From NCBI RefSeq assembly GCF_009766085.1, contig NZ_LMUF01000027.1, positions 1 to 64,000 on the forward strand: a stretch of DNA of 64,000 nt, written 5' to 3'. The position numbers were made by a program, and so were the translations under genes. This document shows, piece by piece, positions 34,792 through 43,542 of this stretch; the first letter of the stretch is position 1, and every line of letters begins with the position of its first letter. This stretch comes from Burkholderia sp. S171. GTDB taxonomy: Bacteria; Pseudomonadota; Gammaproteobacteria; Burkholderiales; Burkholderiaceae. The notes beneath the pieces were generated by a model. The model was not told the origin of the DNA and did no database searches. It saw only the letters and a program-made list of their open reading frames with translations.

Positions 34792-35226
34792 CTAGTCGTC
34801 CACGCCGATAATCACGCTCGAGGCCTTGAAGATCGCCGTGGCCGCTTTGCCGCTGGCGAGCGCCAGCCGTTGCGCGCTTTCGTTCGTGACAATAGCGGCA
34901 ATCTGCGCGCCGCCCGCAACCGTAATAATGACTTCGCTGTTGACGGCGCCCGTGGTCACGGCCGACACCGTGCCGGCAAAGCAGTTCCTCGCCGATACCT
35001 GGCTGTCCGCCACGTCAACCATCACGATGACCGACGATGCCTTGACCAGCGCAAACGCAGCTTTACCGGCGGCCAGTCCGAGCGATGCCGCGCTGCCATG
35101 CGTGATCACCGCGACAATCTCCAGGCCGTCATTGGCGCGCAGCAAGATCTCGTCATTGACTGCGCCGTGCTTGACGTCCACCACTTCACCGACAAATTGA
35201 TTTCGGGCACTTGTTCGCATATTCAT
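34792..35226 (-). CDS. Di-Mop molybdate-binding protein (molbindin/ModG-like)
   Basis: 144 residues made of two tandem Mop/TOBE repeats: SARNQFVGEVVDVKHGAVNDEILLRANDG and SARNCFAGTVSAVTTGAVNSEVIITVAGG, each followed by an A-A-I/L-A-S-G-K-A and K-A-S-S-V-I segment. This is the ModG/molbindin architecture: oligomers bind several molybdate or tungstate ions in the cytosol for storage or buffering. It is also what the ModE-like protein at 30493 lacks. It is divergent from the importer operon, with a Mo-box between. Confidence 0.92.
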   Translation of the reverse strand: MNMRTSARNQFVGEVVDVKHGAVNDEILLRANDGLEIVAVITHGSAASLGLAAGKAAFALVKASSVIVMVDVADSQVSARNCFAGTVSAVTTGAVNSEVIITVAGGAQIAAIVTNESAQRLALASGKAATAIFKASSVIIGVDD

Positions 35227-35398
35227 CTCCGATTGCGGCGTCCCGTGAAGGCGTGGATCACGCAGATCTGAGGACGCACGTTGCTATGGTCACCTGCAGT
35301 GCAGGCAGGCTACCAGTGTAACCGCACCATGCTGCCCCTTTGAGACGAAAAGTCGCGGAAAACATGTCGATGGCGTTAGCGAACAACTTGAGTCTCAG

Positions 35399-35422
35399 CG
35401 TAATATAGCGGCCTTTATTACG
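35399..35422. promoter_or_regulatory. Mo-box 5 (ModE-type operator)
   Basis: CGTAATATA-N6-TTTATTACG; the arms match at 8 of 9 positions. It lies only 24 bp before the ATG of the binding-protein gene, where ModE would block transcription. This is the expected place for the classical ModE site of a molybdate importer. Confidence 0.8.
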
Positions 35423-35446
35423 CTCTTTATCAACGTGGAGAATCAG

Positions 35447-36322
35447 ATGATCCGTAAGGTGATGGTGTCGGTTGCGGTCATGGCCAGTGCGTTCTTGAGC
35501 CATGCCGCCATGGCGGATGAAAACGCCGTAAACGTGCTGTATGCCGGCTCGCTCGTCAATTTGATGGAGCGTAGCGTTGGCCCTGCTTTTGAAAAAGAAA
35601 CCGGCCTGCATTTCCAGGGCTACGCGGCGGGTTCGAACAAGATCGCCAACGAGATCAAGGGCAAGCTGCGCCGCGGTGACGTGTTCATCAGCGCGAGCCC
35701 GAAGGTCAACACGGGCTTGATGGGTGCGGCCAACGGCGACCATGTGACGTGGTATGTCACGTTCGCGGAATCGCCGCTGATGATCGGCTATAACCCGCGC
35801 AGTAAATTTGCAGCCGACTTCAAGACAAAGCGCTGGGACAAGGTCTTGCAGGAACCGGGTATCCGCATTGGCCGGACCGATCCGAAACTGGACCCGAAGG
35901 GCGCCTTCACCGTCGCGATGGTGACCAAGGCCGCCGATCTTTATCACCAGCCGGATCTGGTCGAGAAGACGTTGGGCGCGGCCGAAAATCCGGACCAGGT
36001 CCTGCCTGAAGAAACGCTGGTCGGACGTTTGCAATCCGGGCAACTGGACGCCGGTTTCTTCTATTCAACCGAGACCTCCGACCTGAAGATTCCGTCCATC
36101 CGTCCCGCGCCTGAATTGCAAGCCAAGGCGAGCTATACGCTCACCATTCTTGGCGATGCACCGAACTCTGTGGGCGCCACGCGCTTCGTCGACTTCCTGC
36201 TCAGCGCGAAGGGTCGCGAGCTGCTTAAGGAACACGGTGTCGACGTCATCAAACCCGCGATCACCGGTAACGCCCAGGCCATGCCGCCGTCCCTCCAGGC
36301 TGTGATCGACGCTGCTCAATGA
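35447..36322 (+). CDS. Molybdate/tungstate ABC transporter binding protein
   Basis: 291 residues from ATG 35447 with a GGAGAA site; GTG 35435 is an alternative. The signal peptide ends near AAMA-DE. The mature start NVLYAGSLVNLMERSVGPAFEKETGL, then GYAAGSNKIANEIKGKLRRGDVFISAS, matches WtpA/ModA-type oxyanion-binding proteins, with Ser/Thr-rich ligand loops. It captures molybdate or tungstate in the periplasm. The stop overlaps the start of the fused permease/ATPase by 4 bp. Confidence 0.88.
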   Translation: MIRKVMVSVAVMASAFLSHAAMADENAVNVLYAGSLVNLMERSVGPAFEKETGLHFQGYAAGSNKIANEIKGKLRRGDVFISASPKVNTGLMGAANGDHVTWYVTFAESPLMIGYNPRSKFAADFKTKRWDKVLQEPGIRIGRTDPKLDPKGAFTVAMVTKAADLYHQPDLVEKTLGAAENPDQVLPEETLVGRLQSGQLDAGFFYSTETSDLKIPSIRPAPELQAKASYTLTILGDAPNSVGATRFVDFLLSAKGRELLKEHGVDVIKPAITGNAQAMPPSLQAVIDAAQ

Positions 36323-38148
36323 AGCGCACCGCTGCGCGACCGCTGCAGTGGCTTGCCGCACTGCTCGCAGTCTATTTATGCGCGCCTTTCCTGGCGAGCA
36401 TCCCGCAGGTCGGCGCGGCGGATTGGCACGGGGTCGACTGGACGAGCACGCTGTCGGCGGTGGCTGTATCGGCGGGCAGCGCGAGCGTGGCGTCGCTCGT
36501 CATCTTGTTGGGCGGCGTGCCGCTGGGGTATCTGCTCGCGCGGTCAAATTCGCGCAAGTCGGCGTTGCTGGGTTTTGTCGTGCAATTGCCGCTCGCGTTG
36601 CCGCCACTCACCAGCGGCGTCTTGCTGCTGTTTCTTCTCGGCCCGTATAGTTGGGTCGGACAACTAACAGGTGGCGCGCTGACCGACTCGTTCACCGGCA
36701 TCGTGCTGGCCGAAACATTCGTCGCGGCGCCGTTCCTGATCATCGCCGCACGCTCCGCATTCGCTGCCGTCGACCCCGTGTTCGAGGACGTGGCCGCCAC
36801 GCTCGGACATCGTGCCGGCAGCCGTTTCTTTCGCGTCGCGCTGCCGGTTGCATGGCCTGCGATCAGCGCCGGACTGGCGCTGGCGTGGCTGCGCGCATTC
36901 GGCGAATTCGGTGCGACCGTCATGGTCGCGTATCACCCGTACTCGCTGCCGGTTTATACCTATGTCGTGTTCGGCGGACAGGGCTTGCCGGCCATGATGC
37001 CGTTGCTGTTGCCGACGCTCGCCATTGCCATCGCGTGTGCAGCGTTGTCCATCTACAGCCGCAAAGGCCGCGCTACGTTGAGTTCGGAATTCGTCAATGG
37101 CGATGATGCCGACGACAGCACGCAGGCGCATCCGCTGATAGAAGAGGACGATCGCCGCCTGAGCATCGTGTTGAAAAAGCGCCTGGGCAGCTTCGATCTC
37201 GACATTGAATGGGCGCCACGTACGAGGCGTCTTGCGATCATCGGCACGTCGGGGTCGGGCAAGTCGCTGACGTTGCGCCTCATCGCGGGGCTTGAGGCCG
37301 GGCAGGTGGCTACCGTGACGCTGGGTGCGAGTCAGCTTGATGCCCTGCCGCCCGAAGCGCGCAGGATCGGTTATATGCCGCAAGACTACGGTCTTTTTCC
37401 GCATATGACAGTCGCGCAACAACTGGCATTTCCACTAAGCGCAGATGCTGCAAGCGCGCGCCAATGGGTCGATCAACTCGGCCTTTCGACGCTGCTTCAC
37501 CGCTTGCCGCATGAACTTTCATTCGGTCAGCGTCAGCGCGTCGCACTTGCTCGCGCACTCACGCAGCATAGCCAGTTGCTGCTCTTCGACGAACCCTTCG
37601 CCGCACTCGATACCCCGCGCCGCCGCCGTCTGCAGCAATCGTTGCGGGCACTGCAGCGCGAGATATCGGCGGTCACGGTGATCGTCACGCATGACCCGGA
37701 TGAAGCCGCGTTGCTCGCCGACGAAGTATTGCTGCTGGAGCACGGCCGTGTGCTTCAGGCGGGACCGGTGAGCGATGTCTTCGAGCGCCCCGCTTCAATG
37801 CGCGTGGCGGAATTACTGGGGCTTCACAATGTCGGGCAAGGCCGCATGCTCGAAGCAAACAAGGTCGAACTGGGTGGCGAGTTACGCTTGGACATGGCGG
37901 GTCATACCGCCATCCCTGCGGGACACACGGTGATGTGGCGGTTGCCGGCGCTTGCGATCATGCCGTCTGAGGAAGGTCCGTTCCAGGGTACGGTCGAAGG
38001 TATCGAACTGCGGCGCGGAGATCGGTACGCACGACTGAAAGTCAGCGGCGTGACATTCGATATTCCCAGCGACGACGCTCGCCTGAAGACCGGTACATCA
38101 CATCGGTTCTCGGTGGACATCGATAAATTAACTATCTGGTCCATTTGA
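36319..38148 (+). CDS. Molybdate ABC importer, fused permease-ATPase (ModB-ModC type)
   Basis: 609 residues. Residues about 10-240 are a ModB-like permease with five to six spans and loop FEDVAATLGHRAGSRFFRVALP. Residues about 275-490 are the ATPase: Walker A GTSGSGKSLT, signature LSFGQRQRVALARAL (Phe in place of the first Gly of LSGGQ), Walker B LLLFDEPFAALD, switch VTHDPDEAA. The C-terminal part (about 505-609) resembles a TOBE/Mop-like domain. Fusion of permease and ATPase is unusual and parallels the amino-acid importer at 178. It ends in a strong terminator. Confidence 0.9.
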   Translation: MKRTAARPLQWLAALLAVYLCAPFLASIPQVGAADWHGVDWTSTLSAVAVSAGSASVASLVILLGGVPLGYLLARSNSRKSALLGFVVQLPLALPPLTSGVLLLFLLGPYSWVGQLTGGALTDSFTGIVLAETFVAAPFLIIAARSAFAAVDPVFEDVAATLGHRAGSRFFRVALPVAWPAISAGLALAWLRAFGEFGATVMVAYHPYSLPVYTYVVFGGQGLPAMMPLLLPTLAIAIACAALSIYSRKGRATLSSEFVNGDDADDSTQAHPLIEEDDRRLSIVLKKRLGSFDLDIEWAPRTRRLAIIGTSGSGKSLTLRLIAGLEAGQVATVTLGASQLDALPPEARRIGYMPQDYGLFPHMTVAQQLAFPLSADAASARQWVDQLGLSTLLHRLPHELSFGQRQRVALARALTQHSQLLLFDEPFAALDTPRRRRLQQSLRALQREISAVTVIVTHDPDEAALLADEVLLLEHGRVLQAGPVSDVFERPASMRVAELLGLHNVGQGRMLEANKVELGGELRLDMAGHTAIPAGHTVMWRLPALAIMPSEEGPFQGTVEGIELRRGDRYARLKVSGVTFDIPSDDARLKTGTSHRFSVDIDKLTIWSI

Positions 38149-38157
38149 AGAGCGCGT

Positions 38158-38186
38158 AAAAAAACCGTCTCGCGACGGTTTTTTTT
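38158..38186 (+). terminator. Rho-independent terminator of the importer operon
   Basis: AAAACCGTC-TCGC-GACGGTTTT followed by more T. The stem is flanked by A and T runs, so it can act on both strands. It ends the importer operon and faces the response-regulator gene. Confidence 0.9.
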
Positions 38187-38207
38187 CGCCAGGACACCAC
38201 GCCCGTA

Positions 38208-38936
38208 TCAAGCAGTGGCTTCCTCACACATCTGCGCTTCATCGACTGTGTCGCCATACAAATGCAACAGCCGATAGCCGCTCTTGTACACCGGCTGCAA
38301 GCGGAAGTGATTGACCGGCTCGATCATCAGCGCGAGCCTCAAGCGCGACACGTGGCTGTCGATGGTCCGCGTGGACTCGCGAAACTCGCGTCCCCAGACC
38401 ATTGCAAAGATGTGATCGCGCGACAACACCCGCCCGACGTTCGAGAAAAACAGCAACGCCAGCCGGAATTGCGTGCCGCTCAGTTGCACGGGTTCGCCGC
38501 GAACGGTGACGCTCTGCTGGCGCGAATCGAAACGATACGGACCGAGTTCGGTGATCGCAGCGGTATTCGCCGGATACGCACGCCGCAACAGCGCTTCCAC
38601 GCGTGCACCGAATTCGGCGGAACGCACGGGATGCGTGACGTAGTCGTCGGCTCCCGCGGTCAATGCACGGACCACGTTGCTCTCTCCACCGTCCGCCGAG
38701 GCGAACATCACGGGCACGCGTTCGCCAATGCCCGAGCGCATCGATTTCAACAAGTCGAGCCCGGACAAGCCGGAGGAATGCCAGTCGAGGATCAACATGT
38801 CGACAGTGGAACGGGTGAGCGATTTCGACATCGACAAACCGTCGCTGAAGGGGATGCAAACATGGTTGAGCCGCTCGATGATTCCGCAGACGACGAAGCG
38901 GTGCTGGGGATCGGATTGAAGAATTGCGATGCGCAT
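38208..38936 (-). CDS. OmpR/PhoB-type response regulator
   Basis: 242 residues from ATG 38936 (MRIAILQSDPQHRF). The receiver domain (1-118) has phosphoacceptor D in MLILDWHSSGLSG; one position of the usual acidic pair is changed (ILQSDP). The winged-helix Trans_reg_C domain (about 130-230) has LSGTQFRLALLFFSNVGRVLSRDHIF and RTIDSHVSRLRLAL. No kinase gene is adjacent, so it is an orphan. Similar orphan regulators are common in Burkholderiaceae. Confidence 0.85.
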   Translation of the reverse strand: MRIAILQSDPQHRFVVCGIIERLNHVCIPFSDGLSMSKSLTRSTVDMLILDWHSSGLSGLDLLKSMRSGIGERVPVMFASADGGESNVVRALTAGADDYVTHPVRSAEFGARVEALLRRAYPANTAAITELGPYRFDSRQQSVTVRGEPVQLSGTQFRLALLFFSNVGRVLSRDHIFAMVWGREFRESTRTIDSHVSRLRLALMIEPVNHFRLQPVYKSGYRLLHLYGDTVDEAQMCEEATA

Positions 38937-39315
38937 GATAACGGGACCGGTGAACCTGCAAACGGTGCCTTCGCAACGGTCTGAAAAGACATCATTGGAG
39001 ACACCAAAGAAGGTCTCATGACGCTCCACGAGACCACTTCAGACGCGCGAATTTTGCAGAGCGGTACCGGCTTGATCTATCGGAAAACTCTTAATTGCGG
39101 CCGCCACATCGTCACAAATGCTTTCACTATGTCGCGCGAGGTCACTGTTTGTGCCGACACGTGGCGGAATCGGACTCTTTCGAAAAGTGTTGCCCTGACG
39201 CTATTGGCAGTGCTTTAAATGTGCATCCAGGAGCGCGCGGCGCCTTAAAAGCCATGCATGCATATTTCACGAACCACGGAAACGTCGGACGCGCCACGCC
39301 GATAAGCTGGTTTCC
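38937..39315. other. Intergenic region, no gene supported
   Basis: About 380 bases between the divergent regulator and exporter genes. The short frames in it lack ribosome sites and family likeness. It is presumed to carry both promoters. Confidence 0.5.
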
Positions 39316-40782
39316 ATGAACTCGAACCAGATCTCCTCACGCACCGGGCTGAGCACACGCCAGGCGCTGATCGTCACCACGGCCAGCATGGGTTTCGTGG
39401 TCTCTCAACTTGATGTCACCATCGTCAACGTGGCGCTCGCGAGCATCGGCCGCGACCTGCACGCGAGCGTGGCGGGCCTGCAGTGGACCGTCGACGCCTA
39501 CGCGCTCGCCTTCGCCGCGCTAATGCTCTCGGCAGGCGTACTGGGCGACCGTTTCGGCGCTCGGCGCTTGTTCGTCGCGGGCCTGATGCTGTTTGGGGTG
39601 GCTTCCGCCGCTTGCGGCTTTGCAATAGACGCGACCCAACTGGTCGCTGCACGTGCATTGCAGGGCATAGGAGCGGCCGCGATGCTGCCCAACTCCCTGG
39701 TACTGCTCAATCAGGCTTGCGGTCACGACGACGGGTTGCGGGCGCGTGCTGTGGGCTTGTGGACGGCAGCGGGCGCAGTGTCGATTGCAGCAGGACCGAT
39801 CGTAGGCGGCCTGCTGATCGCCGCGTTCGGCTGGCGCAGCATTTTCTGGGTCAACGTGCCGTTATGCGTAGCCGGCATCGTGGCGACCTACGTTTGGATC
39901 GCCGATAAAAAGCCGGAGCAACAAGCGCGCGGTATCGACTTGCCCGGGCAAATCCTCGCGACCGTGGCGCTGACCGGCTTTGTCGGCGCGATGATCGAAC
40001 TCCGGCCGTTAGGCCTGACGCACCCGCTGGTGATCGGCGGAATTGCCGTCGCGCTTCTCGCGGCCGTGGGACTTGTGCTGGTCGAGCGGCGTGCGTCAGC
40101 GCCCATGCTGCCGCCTGCGCTGTTTCGGGACCGCACGTTTAATTCGGCCACGGCGTTCGGCATGTGCGTGAACCTCACCTATTACGGCATGGTGTTCGTG
40201 TTGAGCCTGTATTTGCAGCGCGTGCTTGGCCATACCCCGCTGGAAGCCGGACTCGCGTTCCTGCCGCTCACCGGGGGGTTCCTGTTGTCGAATCTTGCGA
40301 GTGGCGTAGTGGTTGCACGCTTCGGCTCGCGCTTGCCGATGATCGTCGGCGCATTGATCGATGCAGCCGGTTTCGCCGCGCTCCTGTTCATCAATGCGTC
40401 CACGCCCGTGGTTGCATTGCTGCTGCCCTTCTTGCTGATTCCGACGGGCATGGGACTCGCCGTCCCCGCGATGACAACCGCCGTATTGGGCACAGTTGAG
40501 CCGGATCGGGCAGGGACGGCGTCGGCGGTGCTGAACACGGCGCGGCAAGCGGCTGGTGCAATAGGCGTCGCCGCGTTCGGTGCGCTCGCGAGTCACTCGG
40601 CCATGGCGGAAAGCGCGCAGATCGTCGTAGGGGTGAAGGCGTCGGCGGGGGTATCGGTGGCGTTGCTTTTGTTCGCTGCATTCCTTGCATGGCGGGCGAT
40701 CGAAAGCAAGCACGTAAAGGACGATAAAGCGGTCGATACCGTACCCGTTAAATGCGGCGCGGGCACCCGTCACTGGGAATGA
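39316..40782 (+). CDS. DHA2-family MFS drug exporter (EmrB/QacA-like)
   Basis: 488 residues with about 14 hydrophobic spans. It has the motif-A-like GVLGDRFGARRLFVAGL, motif-C-like GAVSIAAGPIVGGLLIAAFGWRSIFWVNVPL and motif D1 FVVSQLDVTIVNVALASIGRDL, typical of EmrB/QacA proton-driven efflux pumps. No membrane-fusion (EmrA) gene is adjacent, so it probably works alone in the inner membrane. Substrates are unknown. Confidence 0.9.
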   Translation: MNSNQISSRTGLSTRQALIVTTASMGFVVSQLDVTIVNVALASIGRDLHASVAGLQWTVDAYALAFAALMLSAGVLGDRFGARRLFVAGLMLFGVASAACGFAIDATQLVAARALQGIGAAAMLPNSLVLLNQACGHDDGLRARAVGLWTAAGAVSIAAGPIVGGLLIAAFGWRSIFWVNVPLCVAGIVATYVWIADKKPEQQARGIDLPGQILATVALTGFVGAMIELRPLGLTHPLVIGGIAVALLAAVGLVLVERRASAPMLPPALFRDRTFNSATAFGMCVNLTYYGMVFVLSLYLQRVLGHTPLEAGLAFLPLTGGFLLSNLASGVVVARFGSRLPMIVGALIDAAGFAALLFINASTPVVALLLPFLLIPTGMGLAVPAMTTAVLGTVEPDRAGTASAVLNTARQAAGAIGVAAFGALASHSAMAESAQIVVGVKASAGVSVALLLFAAFLAWRAIESKHVKDDKAVDTVPVKCGAGTRHWE

Positions 40783-40915
40783 TGCAGGCACGCCAATGAT
40801 GAACAGAGTCGAACGCAGACGAGCGGACCGTGCCGGGAACGCTCGTTGCGTCTGGTGTGACATAGGCACTTCTCGTGCAACGCGCGGTCCGCAGGCCGCT
40901 AATGAGGAACTGGAC

Positions 40916-41086
40916 ATGTCCACCCCGCCGCCGGACCCGACCTACTTGCCGATCGAACCCGATCCCGACGAATTGCTCGACCCCGATTCACCGCCGCCTC
41001 CGGACGATCCCGACTTACCCGACGGTCCGGATTCCGCAACACCGTTGGTGCCGGCAGAGCCAAACAACGGTACACCGCGCCTTTGA
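40916..41086 (+). CDS. Small acidic proline-rich protein, 56 residues
   Basis: ATG 40916 has a GAGGAAC site. The product (MSTPPPDPTYLPIEPDPDELLDPDSPPPPDDPDLPD...) is over a third Pro and a quarter Asp/Glu, without Lys, Cys or hydrophobic segment, so it is very acidic and disordered. Comparable short P/D-rich proteins occur in Burkholderiaceae; the function is unknown. It is followed by a strong terminator, which supports expression. Confidence 0.55.
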   Translation: MSTPPPDPTYLPIEPDPDELLDPDSPPPPDDPDLPDGPDSATPLVPAEPNNGTPRL

Positions 41087-41113
41087 TTTTGCCGTCCCAC
41101 ATCGGAAAAAAAT

Positions 41114-41159
41114 CAGCAAAAAAATGCCCGTCTACTTTTAGCAGACGGGCATTTTTGCT
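41114..41159. terminator. Strong bidirectional rho-independent terminator
   Basis: AAAAAAATGCCCGTCT ... AGACGGGCATTTTT, with an 11-bp GC-rich stem bordered by A and T runs, between the small acidic-protein gene and the leftward 90-residue gene. Confidence 0.9.
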
Positions 41160-41220
41160 GACCGATTTTCTGGCCAAGTGCTACAAGTCAAGGGTGGTGG
41201 CTAAAGAGTAACAAAGGGCA

Positions 41221-41493
41221 TCAAAGGGTCGTTGTCAGGATTTCGCCCGATGCGAGGGCTCGTTCAATCAGCCCTTCTTGCTGAGCCTTGCGGACAGCTT
41301 CGGCGACAAACGTTTCCGGCGCTTCGACCTCGGCTTTGATCGCACCAATGATCCCCGACGCCTCGACAATTACCAGCGACTTTGCCGAATCCGCCCGGCT
41401 GATGATGACGCGTTGCGGGCTGCCGCCGTCTGCGATGCTTGCACAGAATTGCACCGACTTGCCGTCGATGGTTTGCTCGAAAGTTTGAATCAT
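41221..41493 (-). CDS. Hypothetical protein, 90 residues
   Basis: Starts MIQTFEQTIDGKSVQFCASIADGG and ends ERALASGEILTTTL. It looks like a small soluble alpha/beta protein (QRVIISRADSAKSLVIVEASG, then a helix FVAEAVRKAQQEG). Balanced amino-acid content supports a real gene. The family is not recognised; it lies between two terminator- or promoter-bearing gaps, so it is probably a single-gene unit. Confidence 0.6.
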   Translation of the reverse strand: MIQTFEQTIDGKSVQFCASIADGGSPQRVIISRADSAKSLVIVEASGIIGAIKAEVEAPETFVAEAVRKAQQEGLIERALASGEILTTTL

Positions 41494-41595
41494 CGCTAGG
41501 GTTCGCCTGTAGAAAATGGGAGGTCTATTAGGGCACGCATAAAACGTTCCGCACCCAGTTCGACCCTTGTCAGTCCATTTACCTATTGAACCGGC

Positions 41596-42249
41596 CTAGA
41601 ACCGATAACTCACACCCAGCTGGACGACCGGATACCAGCGATACCGTTGCACCTGATCGGTAATGTTTTGCTGCTCCTGATCGATATTCGCCTGCGTCGT
41701 CAACATGCTGTAGATCGCCGGTACGGAATACGAAACATGGGGGCGGCCATACGCGACGCCAAGGTCGCACGTAAAGCCGAATCCCTTCGATACCGGCTTG
41801 TGACCGTAACCCACTCCAAGGTACGGCATCACGCTCGGAAAGCTCGCGGTGGCTGATGGCGCAGGACCGATGGCCGGCACAACGTCGTCGCCGATCTTGT
41901 AGTTACCGTCGGCATTGGGTACCGCGTTCGCAGTCAGTTTATCGCCGTTGAACAGCGCCCCGCCCGTCACACGAAAACCACTGCTGGAAAACGGGAACAG
42001 GTCGAGGTAGAGCCCCCCTTGCTTCAGACTCAGGTGGCCATCGTATTTGTTGTCGTCGACGTTGAATGAATGCGACAGGCCGAAGCCCTCCACTTCCGCA
42101 TGCACGCCCGACCACGAGTTGAAAGAATACGCCGCGCCTATACCAGCGCCGAGCGTGCCGCCCTGTACATAAACTTCCTGCGCGTGAGCTACGCCCGTTG
42201 TCAGCGTCGCGATCGTTGCGGCGGCTGCCGCTTTCAAGACAGTGTTCAC
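41596..42249 (-). CDS. Outer-membrane beta-barrel protein
   Basis: 217 residues. The signal peptide ends GVAHAQ near residue 24. The rest alternates hydrophobic and polar residues as barrel strands (VQGGTLGAGIGAAYSFNSWSGVHAEVEGFGL, GGLYLDLFPFSSSGFRVTGGALF, VMPYLGVGYGHKP, GFGFTCDLGVAYGRPHVSY) and ends PVVQLGVSYRF with a terminal Phe. It resembles small 8-strand proteins of the OmpA/Ail superfamily; the function is unknown. Confidence 0.8.
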   Translation of the reverse strand: MNTVLKAAAAATIATLTTGVAHAQEVYVQGGTLGAGIGAAYSFNSWSGVHAEVEGFGLSHSFNVDDNKYDGHLSLKQGGLYLDLFPFSSSGFRVTGGALFNGDKLTANAVPNADGNYKIGDDVVPAIGPAPSATASFPSVMPYLGVGYGHKPVSKGFGFTCDLGVAYGRPHVSYSVPAIYSMLTTQANIDQEQQNITDQVQRYRWYPVVQLGVSYRF

Positions 42250-42603
42250 TGCACCCTCTCCGTAATGTGCCGGGTCCTTTCCCGTGGCGAGACTTTACGG
42301 TTTCAAGAATCGATTCAATGAAGCAAACAATGACCGTTTACAAGTTCAATTCGATGGTCCGTAAAAGTGACCGGGACGATGAACGAATGTCACTTATTCA
42401 GATTTTTTCGCCTACCTCAATTCATCTGATGATTGACTGCCAAGCTCGATAAAGATCGGTTGGAAAGTAACTTTTGCCGTGCCACGCCAACCACAGGAAA
42501 AAAGATACCTCCCCCGTACCCTAAATCTGCTGGTTCGCTTGCCGTTAAGGTCTAGGACAGCTTCATTCAAACGAAGCCCGAGAAAACTAAGCGGAGAGAG
42601 AGG
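42250..42603. other. Intergenic region upstream of motA
   Basis: About 350 bases between divergent genes. No gene is supported. The motA promoter should lie here; a flagellar class-type promoter could not be assigned with confidence. Confidence 0.5.
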
Positions 42604-43473
42604 ATGTTTGTCGTTATTGGCTGGGTCTTGGTCATCGGGTCGGTGATCGGCAGTTTTCTGGGCGTAGGCGGCCATCTGCTCGCACTGTTCCAGCCCTTCG
42701 AGTTGTTGTGCATCTTCGGCGCGGCAGTGGGTGCGTTCGTCGTGTCGAATCCGGTTACGACGCTCAAGAAGACCCTCAAGGTCCTCCCCAGCGCGTTCAA
42801 GTCGGGCGGCTACTCGAAGGAAAAGTACGTGCAGCTCATCGCGCTGCTATACGAGCTGCTTCAGAAGGCGCGCAAGGAAGGCATGATGGCGCTCGAGGTC
42901 GACGTGGAAGCCCCGCAAAACAGCCCGACGTTCAAGAAGTACGAACACGTGCTGAACGATCACCATCTGCTGGAATTCATTGTCGACTACCTGCGCATGA
43001 TGTCGAGCGGCAACATCAACGCGCTCGAGATGCAGGACCTGATGGACGAAGAACTCGAGACGCATCACGCGGAAACATCGTTGGCATCCGGCGCAATCCA
43101 GAAGATGGCCGACGGCCTGCCCGCGTTCGGTATTGTCGCGGCCGTGATGGGTGTCGTGCATACCATGGGCTCAGTGGGCGCCGCCCCCGCAATCCTCGGC
43201 GAAATGATTGCGGGCGCGCTGGTCGGCACGTTTCTCGGCATCCTGCTCGCGTACGGTTTCTTCGGGCCGCTGGCCGATCTGCTGGCTGCAAAAGGACAGG
43301 CCGAAGCCAAGCCATTCCAGTGCGTGAAGTCCGTGCTGCTCGCGTCAATGAACGGCTATGCACCGGCCATTGCCGTGGAGTTCGGACGCAAGGTGCTGTT
43401 CATCGCGGATCGCCCGACCTTCCAGGAACTCGACGACGCCGTGCGCGCCACCAAGCAACCGAAGTCGGCATGA
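42604..43473 (+). CDS. motA: Flagellar motor stator protein MotA
   Basis: 289 residues; ATG after GAGAGAGG. Four membrane spans: two at the N-terminus (VIGWVLVIGSVIGSFLGVGG, then LLCIFGAAVGAFVVSNP) and two after a large cytosolic loop (AFGIVAAVMGVVHTMGSVG and ALVGTFLGILLAYGFFGPLADLL). The loop has the charged residues that contact FliG. With MotB it forms the proton channel that powers rotation. It is followed by motB after 69 bp. Confidence 0.95.
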   Translation: MFVVIGWVLVIGSVIGSFLGVGGHLLALFQPFELLCIFGAAVGAFVVSNPVTTLKKTLKVLPSAFKSGGYSKEKYVQLIALLYELLQKARKEGMMALEVDVEAPQNSPTFKKYEHVLNDHHLLEFIVDYLRMMSSGNINALEMQDLMDEELETHHAETSLASGAIQKMADGLPAFGIVAAVMGVVHTMGSVGAAPAILGEMIAGALVGTFLGILLAYGFFGPLADLLAAKGQAEAKPFQCVKSVLLASMNGYAPAIAVEFGRKVLFIADRPTFQELDDAVRATKQPKSA

Positions 43474-43542
43474 CGAGCCTGTCCCGCCCCGCGCACATCA
43501 ACCGTGTGACGCGGGTTCCGCAGATCATCACGAGGTTCGCTC

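Noticed and set aside
28317..38148. Reading the Mo/nifQ/DUF2325 region as a nitrogen-fixation island
   Set aside because: No nifHDK, nifENB, fix or fdx genes are present; the shared dyads and transporter support a molybdenum regulon instead.
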